The notes under the pieces: model-generated | The model's input: the letters and a program-made list of their open reading frames with translations, nothing else | What the model was told of the DNA's origin: nothing | Database searches by the model: none | Shown: in pieces, positions 1 to 8,635 of the stretch | Numbering within the stretch: the stretch's first letter is position 1 | Layout of the letters: each line of letters starts with the position of its first letter | Position numbers and translations under genes: made by a program | NCBI GenBank assembly: GCA_963170155.1 | Contig: CAUJGP010000021.1 | Span: 149,276 to 213,275, forward strand | Direction of reading: 5' to 3' | Origin: Bdellovibrionota bacterium | GTDB taxonomy: Bacteria > Bdellovibrionota > Bdellovibrionia > Bdellovibrionales > Bdellovibrionaceae | DNA: 64,000 nt

Positions 1-733
1 GTTGGATATGAGCGGCACCAGAAATTCGCCCAAAGAGACCCACGTTGCTTTCTGCAGGTTGAATATAGTTTAGGTTGTAAATGGCGAATCCATTTCCAGA
101 AAAGCGGCCTGTGAAGGGATGATTTGTGTTACCAATGGGTTTAAAGTTCAGGTGTGAATAGTTTCGAAGGTCCAGATTGCTCCTTAATTCGAAATGCTTA
201 TTCCAGTCTGAGCTGTTTTTGCTTAAAGAGTCTAGTTGAACGTCTGAACAAATTTGATAGGGGTTCTCACTAGTTCCATCGCCCCCTGCGTACGGAAGCG
301 TGGTTTTTTCATTGTCAGAGCAAGGGAGCTTCTGAGCCATTAAATCTAAAGGAACAAAGTAATATCTGGCACTCTTGTAAACCGCATAATTAAACGATGA
401 TTGAATTTCTATTTCTTCGTGAGAAATCGGCAGTCGTGAGATTGAGTGGCACTGATTAAAATTACTTTCAGAATAGTACCATTGCCCTTGATCTCTTTCG
501 ATTGTTGATTGAGGGGCGCTTTTTCCTTCGCAGGTGAATCCTGGAACGTAATGATGAGCTAACAGTTTGCCATCATAGGTTCCACCATTACCTGTAACTC
601 CACTGGAATTTAATTTTATTAGTGACTCTAATCGTATCTGGCTGTTGTCTTGGCTGTGAAAACAGCCTTGTCCCAAAAGGACAATTAAGAATGAAGTTCC
701 GGATAAAATAATTAACCAGCGAAGAGGTTTCAT
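1..733 (-). CDS. Exported GLUG-repeat surface protein, 5' part only (runs off the left edge)
   Basis: An open frame starts with ATG at 733 and stays open to base 1, so only about 244 N-terminal residues are visible. The N-terminus (MKPLRWLIILSG...) is a signal peptide that ends at Cys25 in the context LLGQGC. That is a loose lipobox, so lipidation is plausible but not certain. A TGNGGTYDGK segment follows, a motif style common in Bdellovibrio secreted proteins. Near the window edge the motifs GGDGTSENPYQIC, FTGRFSGNGFAIYNL and GLFGRISG are typical of the GLUG repeat found in bacterial surface and adhesin-like proteins. A role at the cell surface is inferred. The rest of the protein probably carries more repeats. 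Confidence 0.75.
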   Translation of the reverse strand, partial: MKPLRWLIILSGTSFLIVLLGQGCFHSQDNSQIRLESLIKLNSSGVTGNGGTYDGKLLAHHYVPGFTCEGKSAPQSTIERDQGQWYYSESNFNQCHSISRLPISHEEIEIQSSFNYAVYKSARYYFVPLDLMAQKLPCSDNEKTTLPYAGGDGTSENPYQICSDVQLDSLSKNSSDWNKHFELRSNLDLRNYSHLNFKPIGNTNHPFTGRFSGNGFAIYNLNYIQPAESNVGLFGRISGAAHIQ

Positions 734-1063
734 TTATTTATCATATAATAGTCATTATTTTTTGGAAAGTCTTTCAAATCGGTTTTTCAAAAATAAAATG
801 GTGTCTCAAATATAAATAATTTTTACATATTTTTGATTTATAATTTCCTGTAATGCTTGGGTTTTGAGATCATGTCCACCAAGAACTAGCTTTTAGGTTA
901 AGAGCATGAGAGATGTTTCATCCCAATAAGAGATTTTGACAAAAAACTAATGGTCTTTTGTTTAGGACGTTTCTTATTTGTACTGTTTCATATCGATAAA
1001 ACACTTCATAGGGTCTGTAAAAGTAAGTCTATTTTTACTCCAGCTGTTTTGCGTGGATTTGAC
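734..1063. other. Intergenic stretch between divergent lipoprotein and end of serA-like gene
   Basis: AT-rich and without a convincing gene. The first 60 bases must carry the promoter of the minus-strand lipoprotein: a TATGAT-like box lies just before its start but the -35 is weak. Near the right end AGTAAGTC (about 1022-1029) and GACTTACT (1061-1068, including the serA stop codon) form a long-loop inverted repeat without a clear T-tract. Confidence 0.4.
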
Positions 1064-2044
1064 TTACTGTTTCAGAGATCCGGATTGATACCATGAAGCT
1101 TGAGGAGGTAGTTCATCTTGTAGGGACGCCTTTGAAAGGAATTGCACGGCCTTCTCAAAAGCTTCATGACTTGCTTTTTCAAAGGCTTCTTTGGTGGAGG
1201 CTCCAAGATGAGGTGTTGTGATCACATTTTTAAAAAGCAGTAGTTTGGAATCTTTGGAGAGAGGTTCATATTCAAAAACATCCAGCCCGACGGCCCCAAT
1301 CTTATTCGCTTGGAGGCGTTGGATAAGAGCATTTTCATGGATCACTGGACCCCGACAAGTGTTGATCAAAATTGCATCAGGGTTTAGGGATCCTAAATAC
1401 ATCTCTCCCATTAGGTGCCAGGTTTCTTGGGTTAAAGGAACATGAAGGGTGACAACATCGGACTGCGTGAGGACCTCTTCCAGACTCGCCCGCTCGATGG
1501 TGAGGGAAAGAAAAGCTTCATCTTCTTGATAAGGATCATAAGCCATGAGTTTCATGTTAAAAGCTTTTCCAATACGAGCCACCTGGGAGCCCACTCTCCC
1601 CAGGCCTACCACTCCTAGTGTTTTACCACTTAATTCTGTTCCTATCCATTTGTGCCGATCCCAATCACCGCGACAAACGGCTTGTTGCGCTTCGTGAAGA
1701 CGACGAGCACAGGCCATTATTAATGTCCAAGTCAGCTCTGCGGTGCTAGCTGTGTGGCTGGATGGGCAGTGGGCCACACGTAAGCCTCTTTCTTTGCATA
1801 ACTCGAGATCAATGTGGTTAAACCCTGCTGTGGCAGTGATGATGAGTTTGAGTTGGGGAAAAATATTTAGAAGTTTTAAATCAATTTTAGTTTGCGAACG
1901 GATGATAAGAATCTCAATATTGGCCCATTCTGGGGCTGGTTTGCGGAACCATTGCAAATCGTGTTGAACCTGTAATTGAGGGTGCGTTTGCATTTTCAGC
2001 AATACAGGGAGTGAAAAACGTTCTGTGATTAAGACTTGAACCAT
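1064..2044 (-). CDS. serA: D-isomer-specific 2-hydroxyacid dehydrogenase (phosphoglycerate dehydrogenase type)
   Basis: NAD-dependent dehydrogenase of the SerA type, which oxidises 3-phosphoglycerate in the first step of serine synthesis. At 326 residues it has the substrate- and NAD-binding domains but no C-terminal ACT domain, so it would not be feedback-inhibited by serine through that route. Visible motifs are the Rossmann glycines GLGRVG at 147-152, Asp170 at the end of the second strand (NAD preference), Arg231 in NTCRGPV, an acidic residue in DVFEYEPL (258-260) and His279 in TTPHLGAST. The gene overlaps the upstream aminotransferase by 16 bases, which suggests one transcript and a joint pathway. 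The class fits well; exact substrate is inferred from the neighbour, and a glyoxylate or hydroxypyruvate reductase role is possible. Confidence 0.82.
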   Translation of the reverse strand: MVQVLITERFSLPVLLKMQTHPQLQVQHDLQWFRKPAPEWANIEILIIRSQTKIDLKLLNIFPQLKLIITATAGFNHIDLELCKERGLRVAHCPSSHTASTAELTWTLIMACARRLHEAQQAVCRGDWDRHKWIGTELSGKTLGVVGLGRVGSQVARIGKAFNMKLMAYDPYQEDEAFLSLTIERASLEEVLTQSDVVTLHVPLTQETWHLMGEMYLGSLNPDAILINTCRGPVIHENALIQRLQANKIGAVGLDVFEYEPLSKDSKLLLFKNVITTPHLGASTKEAFEKASHEAFEKAVQFLSKASLQDELPPQASWYQSGSLKQ

Positions 2045-3159
2045 TGGAGCATCTCAGTTTCGGAAAGAGGGTTAAAGGGAACTTTAAATTGTGTGAAAGC
2101 TTTTTGTAAATCAGACATGAGGCGAATTTGATCGGGCCTTTCAATAAATCCCATGTGACCAATGCGGAGAATTTTTCCCTTGAGTTGATCTTGCCCTCCC
2201 ATGATGGTGAGATTGAAATCTTGTTCGAGAGTATTGCGAAGGGATTGGCTGTTGATTCCTTCAGGCACGCAAAAAGCAGTGATAGATTCGGATGGTGATT
2301 GAGGAAATAACTTCAGCCCGAAGTGTTGAATGCAGAAACGAGTAAACTCGGATCGCTCACGAATTTCGTGATAATGTTCATCTAATCCATTATCTAAAAT
2401 AAGATTAAGAACAACATCTAAAGCTTTAATTAAGCTGACATTGGAGCTAAACCAAGTCTCTCCTTTTTGATTGGCTCGATCTTCTTGCCGAATATCATAA
2501 TAAAAGCGTGGCATTTTAACATGTGGAATTCGTTTCCAAGCTTTGGTGGAGAAACTCACGAAGCTCATTCCTGTCGGAAGCATAAAGGCCTTTTGTGACC
2601 CAGCGACGAGCCCATCAATGCTCCATGCATCCATAAGAATGGGATAAGCACCCACAGCTGTAATGCCATCGACTAAAAAGAGCGTATCTTGAAAGGTTTT
2701 CAAGTACTGACCGAGAGCTTCGATGGGATGTTTAACACCGGTACTGGTTTCCGTGGCTTGACAGAAAACAGCGCGAATCGGAAACTTTTCAACAAAGGGA
2801 CGGATCATTTCGACAGTACAAGCCTCTCCCCAAGGGACTTTAAGATCATGCACTTTCAAATTAAAAGCTTTTCCCATTTCAACCCAGCGTTCCCCGAACT
2901 TACCAGAGTTGATCACTAAAACTTCGTCCTCGGGGTTGCAGGTATTGACCATCAGAGTTTCCATGCCGCCCGATCCTGTACAAGAGAGGAGGTAAACCCG
3001 TTGATGAGTGTAAAAAATAGAGGGAAGTCGTTCTAAAACACGAGTCAGAATTTTATCAAAAAGAGGAGTTCGATGGTGAATCATGGGTTCACTTAATATT
3101 TTTCGCACTTGAGGGTGAAGGTTGACTGGGCCGGGGGCTAGTAACAGATAAGGAGCCAT
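2029..3159 (-). CDS. Class V aminotransferase (phosphoserine or serine-glyoxylate/pyruvate type)
   Basis: PLP-dependent class V aminotransferase of 376 residues, related to alanine-glyoxylate and serine-pyruvate transaminases. The N-terminal LLLAPGPVNLHPQV motif, the phosphate-binding SCTGSGGMET region, Asp164 in LFLVDGITAVG and the cofactor lysine in AGSQKAF (Lys190) are all in place. Some bacteria without classical SerC use this family for phosphoserine synthesis. Because the next gene is a SerA-type dehydrogenase translated from an overlapping frame, conversion of 3-phosphohydroxypyruvate to phosphoserine is the most likely role. That is an inference from context. The ATG start is preceded by a purine-rich GGAGAG. 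Confidence 0.85.
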   Translation of the reverse strand: MAPYLLLAPGPVNLHPQVRKILSEPMIHHRTPLFDKILTRVLERLPSIFYTHQRVYLLSCTGSGGMETLMVNTCNPEDEVLVINSGKFGERWVEMGKAFNLKVHDLKVPWGEACTVEMIRPFVEKFPIRAVFCQATETSTGVKHPIEALGQYLKTFQDTLFLVDGITAVGAYPILMDAWSIDGLVAGSQKAFMLPTGMSFVSFSTKAWKRIPHVKMPRFYYDIRQEDRANQKGETWFSSNVSLIKALDVVLNLILDNGLDEHYHEIRERSEFTRFCIQHFGLKLFPQSPSESITAFCVPEGINSQSLRNTLEQDFNLTIMGGQDQLKGKILRIGHMGFIERPDQIRLMSDLQKAFTQFKVPFNPLSETEMLQWFKS

Positions 3160-3579
3160 TGTCGTCTCTCCAGTTAAACTTTTTGGTTATTAGATAAAGA
3201 TTTGTTGGTTTTATAATATTTCTTTTCCAAAGTCTCTTAATTTGTCGAGGTCAAAAACTCAATTCATGAAGACAATTACGCAGTAGTGTCGCAAAAACCG
3301 ATTTTCTATTATTAGTGATTAAATCCTACGGACTTAAGGAGAGTCTCGAGTTGAATTAAACTTCAAGGGGAGCGAGAATAAGAAGAGATTATGGGTGTGC
3401 CATGTCATTCAACTAAGTCAATGCCTCGCAACTTTTAAGAGCGAGGGAGGTTTGCTTCTTGTGAATAATCTCATCCAAAGAAATGCAGGGGGAGATGAAG
3501 AGATATGCCGTCGTGAAATAGTATTTAGATCAAAGAATTTATAAGAAATGTGAGTTTTAAGTAGCGAGGAAAAAAATCA
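3160..3579. other. Divergent intergenic region, 420 bases
   Basis: Separates the minus-strand aminotransferase from a plus-strand secreted protein and must hold both promoters. A TATTATAAA block about 50 bases before the aminotransferase start is a possible -10 but has no good -35. Several purine-rich ribosome-site-like strings precede very short frames (for example an ATG near 3391 with 15 codons). None is convincing as a gene. Confidence 0.35.
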
Positions 3580-5001
3580 ATGACGAAAATATTTTCCCTC
3601 TTTTTAAGTGTTATTTTATTTTTAAATTTTGCTTATTGGAATCCCGTTTCAGCGTCCCAAAAGGAAAGCAAAGCCGATGTTAAGGAAGAGATTGCCCTTC
3701 CTGCCCAGAGCAATCCTCATGGGAGAGGATCTTCCTTTGCGCTCGAAGAAATAACCTTAGAATCGTTGCTGATGCCCAATTTAGGTCGTCGTGGGCCGTC
3801 CTCTGTGATTGAGTCTGTAACGGCATCGGCAGCTTTACGTCTTAAGCAAGAAGAAAAGGTGAAAGAAGCTGTACGACTATGGAATCAATCACCCACGTAT
3901 CGTCAGTTGATTGAAGGTCTTTCTTTCCTTAGTAAGGAGGACAAGGTTTTTTTGCAATCAGTGCTTAAGAGCATTAAAATTGAAAAAACAAAGCCGGTGC
4001 GGGTGGAGTATATTCCACAGAAAAATCGACTGATGGTGCGTTTTCAGGATATCTTTCAAACTCTGTGGGTTCTCTCGATGGATCCCAGTTTGATTTTGTA
4101 TGATGGTTCAAAGGTAATGGAATATTATTCGGGGATGTCAGTGCGAGGGTTATTTCCTGACTTTCAAGATATCATCAAACCAACGCCTTCTTCAAAGGCA
4201 AAAAAAACATCTCATCTTTTTAGGGAGTTCTTTTTATTTTCTCAGGCCCATGCGGGAGAAATAGAAACATTATCGACGTTACGATTTCCGACATCAACAG
4301 CGTCAGAGTCTGTTTTGATTGCTCAGACAACAACCTCCACGGCAGATTCTTCAACACAACCTACTTTTTATGATCCTTGGAAAGCTCATAATGACATGAT
4401 CCAAAAGCAGCAAGAATATAATAAAAAAATAGCTAAAGAACAAACGAAGTGGAGTAAGATTATACTTGCTGTTTTCGGTTTAAGTATCGCCGGAGCTTTG
4501 ATCCTTCCCCCTCTCTATAATAAAGTCGCTCATGCTGTTAATCCTCATTGGGGAGGGGCTGATGGTTATTTTAAATTAAGAGAAGATATTGGAAAGTTAA
4601 GAGAAACTTATCCAGAAATTGACGACACGGTTTTGAATGTTGAGATGATTAAAGTCGTAGATTTTAGCTGTACAGGATCGCGTGTTTTTAATCGCCCTGG
4701 AATCTTGGAAAAAATTCGCTACCAATACCCCAATGTTGATTCAGAAGGACAACCTCTTTTTGATGGAAGGCCTTTTAATGAAGTTAAAATAAATTTAATG
4801 AATCCCCCTTCAGTGAAGGGCGATATCATTAAAGGAAAAAATATCGAGCTCTCTAGAAAAGTCCAAGCTTTGGAAAAATGCTGTCAACAGGTGCTTTGCG
4901 AGAAGTGGATGAAAGAACGCTTGAAAGATACGGGTGGGGATAGTGTGGAGGAATTCATGGATACCAAGGAAAAAGAAGTCAAAGGATCCGGCACAAAATA
5001 A
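3580..5001 (+). CDS. Exported protein of unknown function with an internal membrane segment
   Basis: I do not recognise this 473-residue protein. It begins with a clear signal peptide (MTKIFSLFLSVILFLNFAYW, cleavage likely after VSA near 25). The mature N-terminal half is rich in charged and Pro/Ser residues. A hydrophobic helix, about residues 290-310 (IILAVFGLSIAGALILPPLY), should anchor the C-terminal half to the inner membrane. The last 70 residues hold a conserved-looking Cys set (FSCTGSR, KCCQQVLC). The start is supported by a GCGAGGA ribosome site nine bases upstream. It has its own intergenic regions on both sides, so it is likely monocistronic. Function unknown. Confidence 0.7.
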   Translation: MTKIFSLFLSVILFLNFAYWNPVSASQKESKADVKEEIALPAQSNPHGRGSSFALEEITLESLLMPNLGRRGPSSVIESVTASAALRLKQEEKVKEAVRLWNQSPTYRQLIEGLSFLSKEDKVFLQSVLKSIKIEKTKPVRVEYIPQKNRLMVRFQDIFQTLWVLSMDPSLILYDGSKVMEYYSGMSVRGLFPDFQDIIKPTPSSKAKKTSHLFREFFLFSQAHAGEIETLSTLRFPTSTASESVLIAQTTTSTADSSTQPTFYDPWKAHNDMIQKQQEYNKKIAKEQTKWSKIILAVFGLSIAGALILPPLYNKVAHAVNPHWGGADGYFKLREDIGKLRETYPEIDDTVLNVEMIKVVDFSCTGSRVFNRPGILEKIRYQYPNVDSEGQPLFDGRPFNEVKINLMNPPSVKGDIIKGKNIELSRKVQALEKCCQQVLCEKWMKERLKDTGGDSVEEFMDTKEKEVKGSGTK

Positions 5002-5228
5002 AATTCATGTGGTAAAATCATCAAAATAAAGAGAGCTTTATTATTTCAATTTCTTTTTTACACTCTTTGATAGAGACACTTTGGCTTAAAACCTGAGAGT
5101 TTGATGAAGTAAAGTTTGTCCTTGATTTAACTCTTGAAAACTGGAACATGGCGGCGACGTTGATGGATTGAGCTATTCAATTTGACAAATACCGTCTAAG
5201 TTAAGACATCATTAATTCAGAGGTTATA

Positions 5229-5936
5229 ATGAAGCAGATTTTGTGTGTTGAGGATAATCAAGAGACGATTCTTATTTTAAAGAGTGTATTAAAAAATTAC
5301 TTCGTGGATATCGCCCAAGACCTTAGAGAGTCCCGTCAGTTTTTAAGCCAAAAAAAATATGATTTAATTACCCTTGATTTAGGTTTACCTGATGGGGATG
5401 GTTTAAAGTTCCTTGAAGAGTTGGCATCTAATGATGTTTGGAAAGATATTCCTGTTTTTATTTTAACGGCTCACGAGGAAACTCCCTATAAGGTTTCCGC
5501 ATTTTCATTAGGAGCTTATGATTATATTGTTAAGCCTTTTGACTCCAACGAATTCGTTGCCAGGATTGAAGCCATTTTCAGAAGAATCAGTTCTGGGGTA
5601 AATTCATCCAGTGCCTTAACCCCTATTCGGTGTGGAGATTTGATTATATCCATACCTAAACAAAAAGTATGGATTAATGGTGAGGTTGAAGATGGCGAGC
5701 TTGTGGCGCTGACCTCTCTTGAATTTCGTTTATTGTTGAACTTAGCACAAGCTCAAGGAAAGGTTCTTTCAAGAACATCGCTTCTGAAAGAAATCTGGGG
5801 AGAAGATATGCATGTGACAGATCGAACGGTGGACACGCATATCGGGCATTTACGAAAAAAAATCAACAATTCAAAAGTACAAATTCAGACAGTGGTGGGA
5901 GAAGGTTACAAAATTGATACATCTCGCGTAGGATAG
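5229..5936 (+). CDS. OmpR/PhoB-family response regulator
   Basis: Two-domain response regulator of 235 residues. The receiver (about 1-120) has the acidic pair at Glu8-Asp9, phospho-acceptor Asp50 in LITLDLGLPDGDG, Thr80 and Lys102 in YIVKPFD. The C-terminal winged helix (about 140-232) contains LTSLEFRLLLNL, a recognition region DRTVDTHIGHLRKKI and the final GEGYKI hairpin, which are diagnostic of the OmpR/PhoB DNA-binding domain. It should activate or repress promoters after phosphorylation. No sensor kinase is adjacent, so the partner is encoded elsewhere. AGAGG lies six bases before the ATG. Confidence 0.93.
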   Translation: MKQILCVEDNQETILILKSVLKNYFVDIAQDLRESRQFLSQKKYDLITLDLGLPDGDGLKFLEELASNDVWKDIPVFILTAHEETPYKVSAFSLGAYDYIVKPFDSNEFVARIEAIFRRISSGVNSSSALTPIRCGDLIISIPKQKVWINGEVEDGELVALTSLEFRLLLNLAQAQGKVLSRTSLLKEIWGEDMHVTDRTVDTHIGHLRKKINNSKVQIQTVVGEGYKIDTSRVG

Positions 5937-5973
5937 ATCAGAGAGTTTGCTGCCATTCTTTATTATTAGATTA

Positions 5974-6519
5974 TTAGTCTTTTAATTTTGCCGAGAAATA
6001 ATAGGTTGTCTTAATTTTTTGATTGGGAAGAAGTTCATAAATTTCAAAGACAGGGCCATTGGGTACAAGGCCTTTTTCTCTCATTAAATTTTGAGCTTTG
6101 AGATACACCTTATAAGGTCCAATGGCTGGAGATCCCTCAAAGTGAGCACGAATAAAAAATTGAGAAGGAAGTGTGCGTTGTTCAAATTCTGCCGGAAGTG
6201 GAGTTTGAAGGGGTTGGTTGACGAGACACCCTCCATGGCTTCTTAGGCGTTCTTGCTCCATTTGTTTTGGATCATCAAGGAATTCACCGAAAGACTGAGC
6301 ACAGGATTCATTTTGAGTTTTTACCCATTGTTCTACACTTTCAATGACTGGAACTATCTTGTGATAAGCTCCAAGGTGTTTTGTGTAGACGAGGTGAAAG
6401 GGGCCAAACTCCCCCATATCAATGGTAACAGGCTTAAAAGCGCCTAAGTAAAAAGCGAGGTAGGCTATAAAAAGAAGGATGATTGAAAAGGTTAGACTGA
6501 CGATATGTCGTAACTTCAT
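5974..6519 (-). CDS. Membrane-anchored GyrI-like (TEX264-type) small-ligand-binding protein
   Basis: A single N-terminal membrane helix (about residues 5-25, SLTFSIILLFIAYLAFYLGAF) is followed by a GyrI-like domain of the SOUL/AraC-effector-binding superfamily. The strand pattern FGPFHLVYTKHLGAYHKI and the ending VFEIYELLP fit that fold. The same layout, a membrane anchor plus GyrI-like domain, is found in eukaryotic TEX264; the resemblance is from memory. I place the start at 6519 rather than the longer frame at 6543: the ATG shares ATGA with the stop of the upstream gene and GGAAG lies upstream. Translational coupling is expected. Ligand unknown. Confidence 0.72.
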   Translation of the reverse strand: MKLRHIVSLTFSIILLFIAYLAFYLGAFKPVTIDMGEFGPFHLVYTKHLGAYHKIVPVIESVEQWVKTQNESCAQSFGEFLDDPKQMEQERLRSHGGCLVNQPLQTPLPAEFEQRTLPSQFFIRAHFEGSPAIGPYKVYLKAQNLMREKGLVPNGPVFEIYELLPNQKIKTTYYFSAKLKD

Positions 6520-7070
6520 GCTTTCTTCCACTTGATATTGCAACCCATAGAAGGAGTTTGAATGGGATTGATGGGTTTATTTGTTATTTGAGCAATAATG
6601 GCCGACTTTAACTCTTCAGAAGTGACGTTCTCTGGCTCTTTCCACGAATCATCTAATCGTCCGCGGTAGGTTAGTTTCAGATTTTGATCAAAGAGAAAAA
6701 AATCAGGTGTACAGACAGCTCCAAAGCTTTTAGCAACTGCTTGAGATTCATCATAAAGATACGGAAAAGGATATTCTTTTTCTAACCAACGCTCTTTTAG
6801 TTTTTCAAAGGAATCTTCAGGATAATTTTCTGCATCATTCGCGCATATGGCAACCATCTTTAAATTCTCTTTTTTCATAAACTCGCCCAATTGAATCAAG
6901 CGATTTTCAATAGCTTTGACGTAAGGGCAATGGTTACAAATGAAGAGAACCAGCAAGGCTGAGGTGTTTTCAAAATCAGCTCGAGAGTAGGTTTTGCCGT
7001 CAACGCCAAGGAGTTGAAATTCGGGGCAGGTGAATGAAAAATCGATTGGGGGTGTTTGTGTGAGTGCCAT
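6516..7070 (-). CDS. Thioredoxin-fold peroxiredoxin-like protein (PRX_like1 type)
   Basis: AhpC/TSA-superfamily protein with the hallmark FICNHCPYVKAIENRL, where the CxxC-like pair sits at the start of the first helix. LYDESQAVAKSFGAVCTPDFFLFD carries the cis-proline (CTPD) of the thioredoxin fold, and GRLDDSW is typical of the PRX_like1 subgroup. It is probably a cytoplasmic thiol oxidoreductase; the reductant and substrate are unknown. Family members usually begin MA(L)T, which favours the ATG at 7070 over the one at 7085; neither has a strong ribosome site. It overlaps the next gene by four bases. Confidence 0.85.
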   Translation of the reverse strand: MALTQTPPIDFSFTCPEFQLLGVDGKTYSRADFENTSALLVLFICNHCPYVKAIENRLIQLGEFMKKENLKMVAICANDAENYPEDSFEKLKERWLEKEYPFPYLYDESQAVAKSFGAVCTPDFFLFDQNLKLTYRGRLDDSWKEPENVTSEELKSAIIAQITNKPINPIQTPSMGCNIKWKKA

Positions 7071-7114
7071 AATGCGGTTGAACATAGCCTAAGTTGAGCG
7101 AGAGGTCAAAGAAC

Positions 7115-8062
7115 TTACATTTGATCTTCCCGAAGAAGGGTCAGGAGTTGCTGACTGACCTCTTGAGAAGCGAAGGAGTGCTTTTCATAAGAAGAAACAG
7201 GAAGAATATCAAGGGTTGTGCCAATCATAAAAACTTCTTGAGCCTGGATCAGGTCGGTTTCGGTCAAATCTCGTTCATGATGCGCGATGTGGAGTCTCTC
7301 TTTGGCGATTTGGAGGCAACGTTCAAGAGTGGTTCCCTTAAGAATGCGCTGGAGCCTAGGAAAGTGCAGCTCCCGATGAGGAGTCAAAATAAAGATATTT
7401 TCTGTGGATGATTCTGCCAACAAACCATTTTCATCAAAAGAAATCACAAAGTCTAAGCCTCGATCCACAGCTTCTTTTTTCATAAGAACATTGGGAAGAT
7501 AGTTGCAGGACTTGATGCGGCAGTAGGGCTCTGGTTTTTGAAGGATTGCAGAGCGACCGATTTTAACACCCATTTGATATTTTTCGGTGGGGTAAGGTTT
7601 GAAGCGACAAGCGACCACAGTGAGGTGAGGATGGGGACAGTCATAGGGATTGGCTGTGAAACTTCCGTTGCCTCGTGAGACAAAAAGTCGAAAAATCAAA
7701 TGAGGATCTCGGGCCGCGAGTGCTAATTCTTTGAAGAGTTGTTCAAGATCCGCATTACTCCAAGGAATCTCTAGTCCGATGGCTCCGGCCGAAGAACGAA
7801 GTCGCTTCAAATGCTGAGGTAGTAAATAAAATTTATTGTTTATTAAGCGAAAGGCCTCAAAAACCCCATCTCCTCGGTGAACAATATGATCATCGACTGG
7901 AATGAGGAGTAGTCGAGGGTCTGTGTGGATTGCGTTCCAATAAGTGGAATAATGGGCTAGATACGTTTCTTCCCAAGGGTTCAGTGAGCGTTGTAAAAGC
8001 TGAGTGAGGGCTTCAGCAGAAGAAAGAGATCGAAGCAAGAGAGGCGTCGTGGGCTTATTCAT
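7115..8062 (-). CDS. Class IV PLP aminotransferase (branched-chain aminotransferase / aminodeoxychorismate lyase family)
   Basis: Fold-type IV PLP enzyme of 315 residues. HRGDGVFEAFRL (62-73) is the substrate-loop signature, Lys184 in RIKSCNYLPNVL binds PLP, and ESSTENIFIL (about 219-228) contributes the conserved acidic and Asn residues. GTTLDILPV near the C-terminus supports the cofactor phosphate. The family contains IlvE, D-amino-acid transaminase and PabC; the sequence alone does not decide between them. The gene begins six bases after the birA stop codon, so nadC, birA and this gene are probably co-transcribed. A role in folate, pantothenate or branched-chain metabolism is open. Confidence 0.85.
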   Translation of the reverse strand: MNKPTTPLLLRSLSSAEALTQLLQRSLNPWEETYLAHYSTYWNAIHTDPRLLLIPVDDHIVHRGDGVFEAFRLINNKFYLLPQHLKRLRSSAGAIGLEIPWSNADLEQLFKELALAARDPHLIFRLFVSRGNGSFTANPYDCPHPHLTVVACRFKPYPTEKYQMGVKIGRSAILQKPEPYCRIKSCNYLPNVLMKKEAVDRGLDFVISFDENGLLAESSTENIFILTPHRELHFPRLQRILKGTTLERCLQIAKERLHIAHHERDLTETDLIQAQEVFMIGTTLDILPVSSYEKHSFASQEVSQQLLTLLREDQM

Positions 8063-8068
8063 AAATGC

Positions 8069-8635
8069 CTACGAAGGATTGAGTGGGAATATTTCAACTA
8101 AAGAAGCCACAAAGGACTCCCAGGTTTCTTTTGTGATCTTTGGCGTGCAATGTTCTTGCAAGCTAGTTGCTGTGAAGTCGGTCGATTGTGGGAAGTCTAA
8201 AACATTAAATCCTAAACCGACAAGAAGTCGATGCTTTGTGCCTTGAGAAATTGATTCTAACAAAATTCCCGCTACTTTTTTATTTTCTAGGTAGAGATCA
8301 TTGGGAGGCTTCACATGCCACTTTAATTGAGGCCATTGATGGGAGCATATTTGCTGCAATTTTTTCCCGATGGTAAGGCAGAGTTCTGGTTGGGGTGGGA
8401 GTTGACTTTGGATGGAGGCCGTGAGCAGGAGGTTTGTTCCAGGATTAGAGTTGAGCCAGGAACGTGTTCCTTGGCCTCTTCCCTGAGTCTGTTCATCGGC
8501 TATATAAAATACAAGCTCGGGTTGTTCACTGAGGGCGGCCTCTTTGGCTACAGCATTGGTACTGCTTGTTGAAGTAAAGTAATGCACAGGAAAGTGGTTT
8601 TTTTGCAGCCATTGGGACGTCCATTGACCAATCAT
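8069..8635 (-). CDS. birA: Biotin--[acetyl-CoA-carboxylase] ligase, minimal form
   Basis: Catalytic domain of biotin protein ligase, which makes biotinyl-AMP and attaches biotin to the carrier-protein lysine. GRGQGTRSW (52-60) is the biotinyl-AMP loop and KPPNDLYLENKKVAGILLE (109-127) the ligase signature; the usual KWPND is KPPND here. There is no N-terminal DNA-binding domain, so it should not act as a biotin repressor. The 188-residue length also leaves little or no C-terminal SH3-like domain. It shares a four-base ATGA overlap with nadC upstream. Confidence 0.9.
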   Translation of the reverse strand: MIGQWTSQWLQKNHFPVHYFTSTSSTNAVAKEAALSEQPELVFYIADEQTQGRGQGTRSWLNSNPGTNLLLTASIQSQLPPQPELCLTIGKKLQQICSHQWPQLKWHVKPPNDLYLENKKVAGILLESISQGTKHRLLVGLGFNVLDFPQSTDFTATSLQEHCTPKITKETWESFVASLVEIFPLNPS

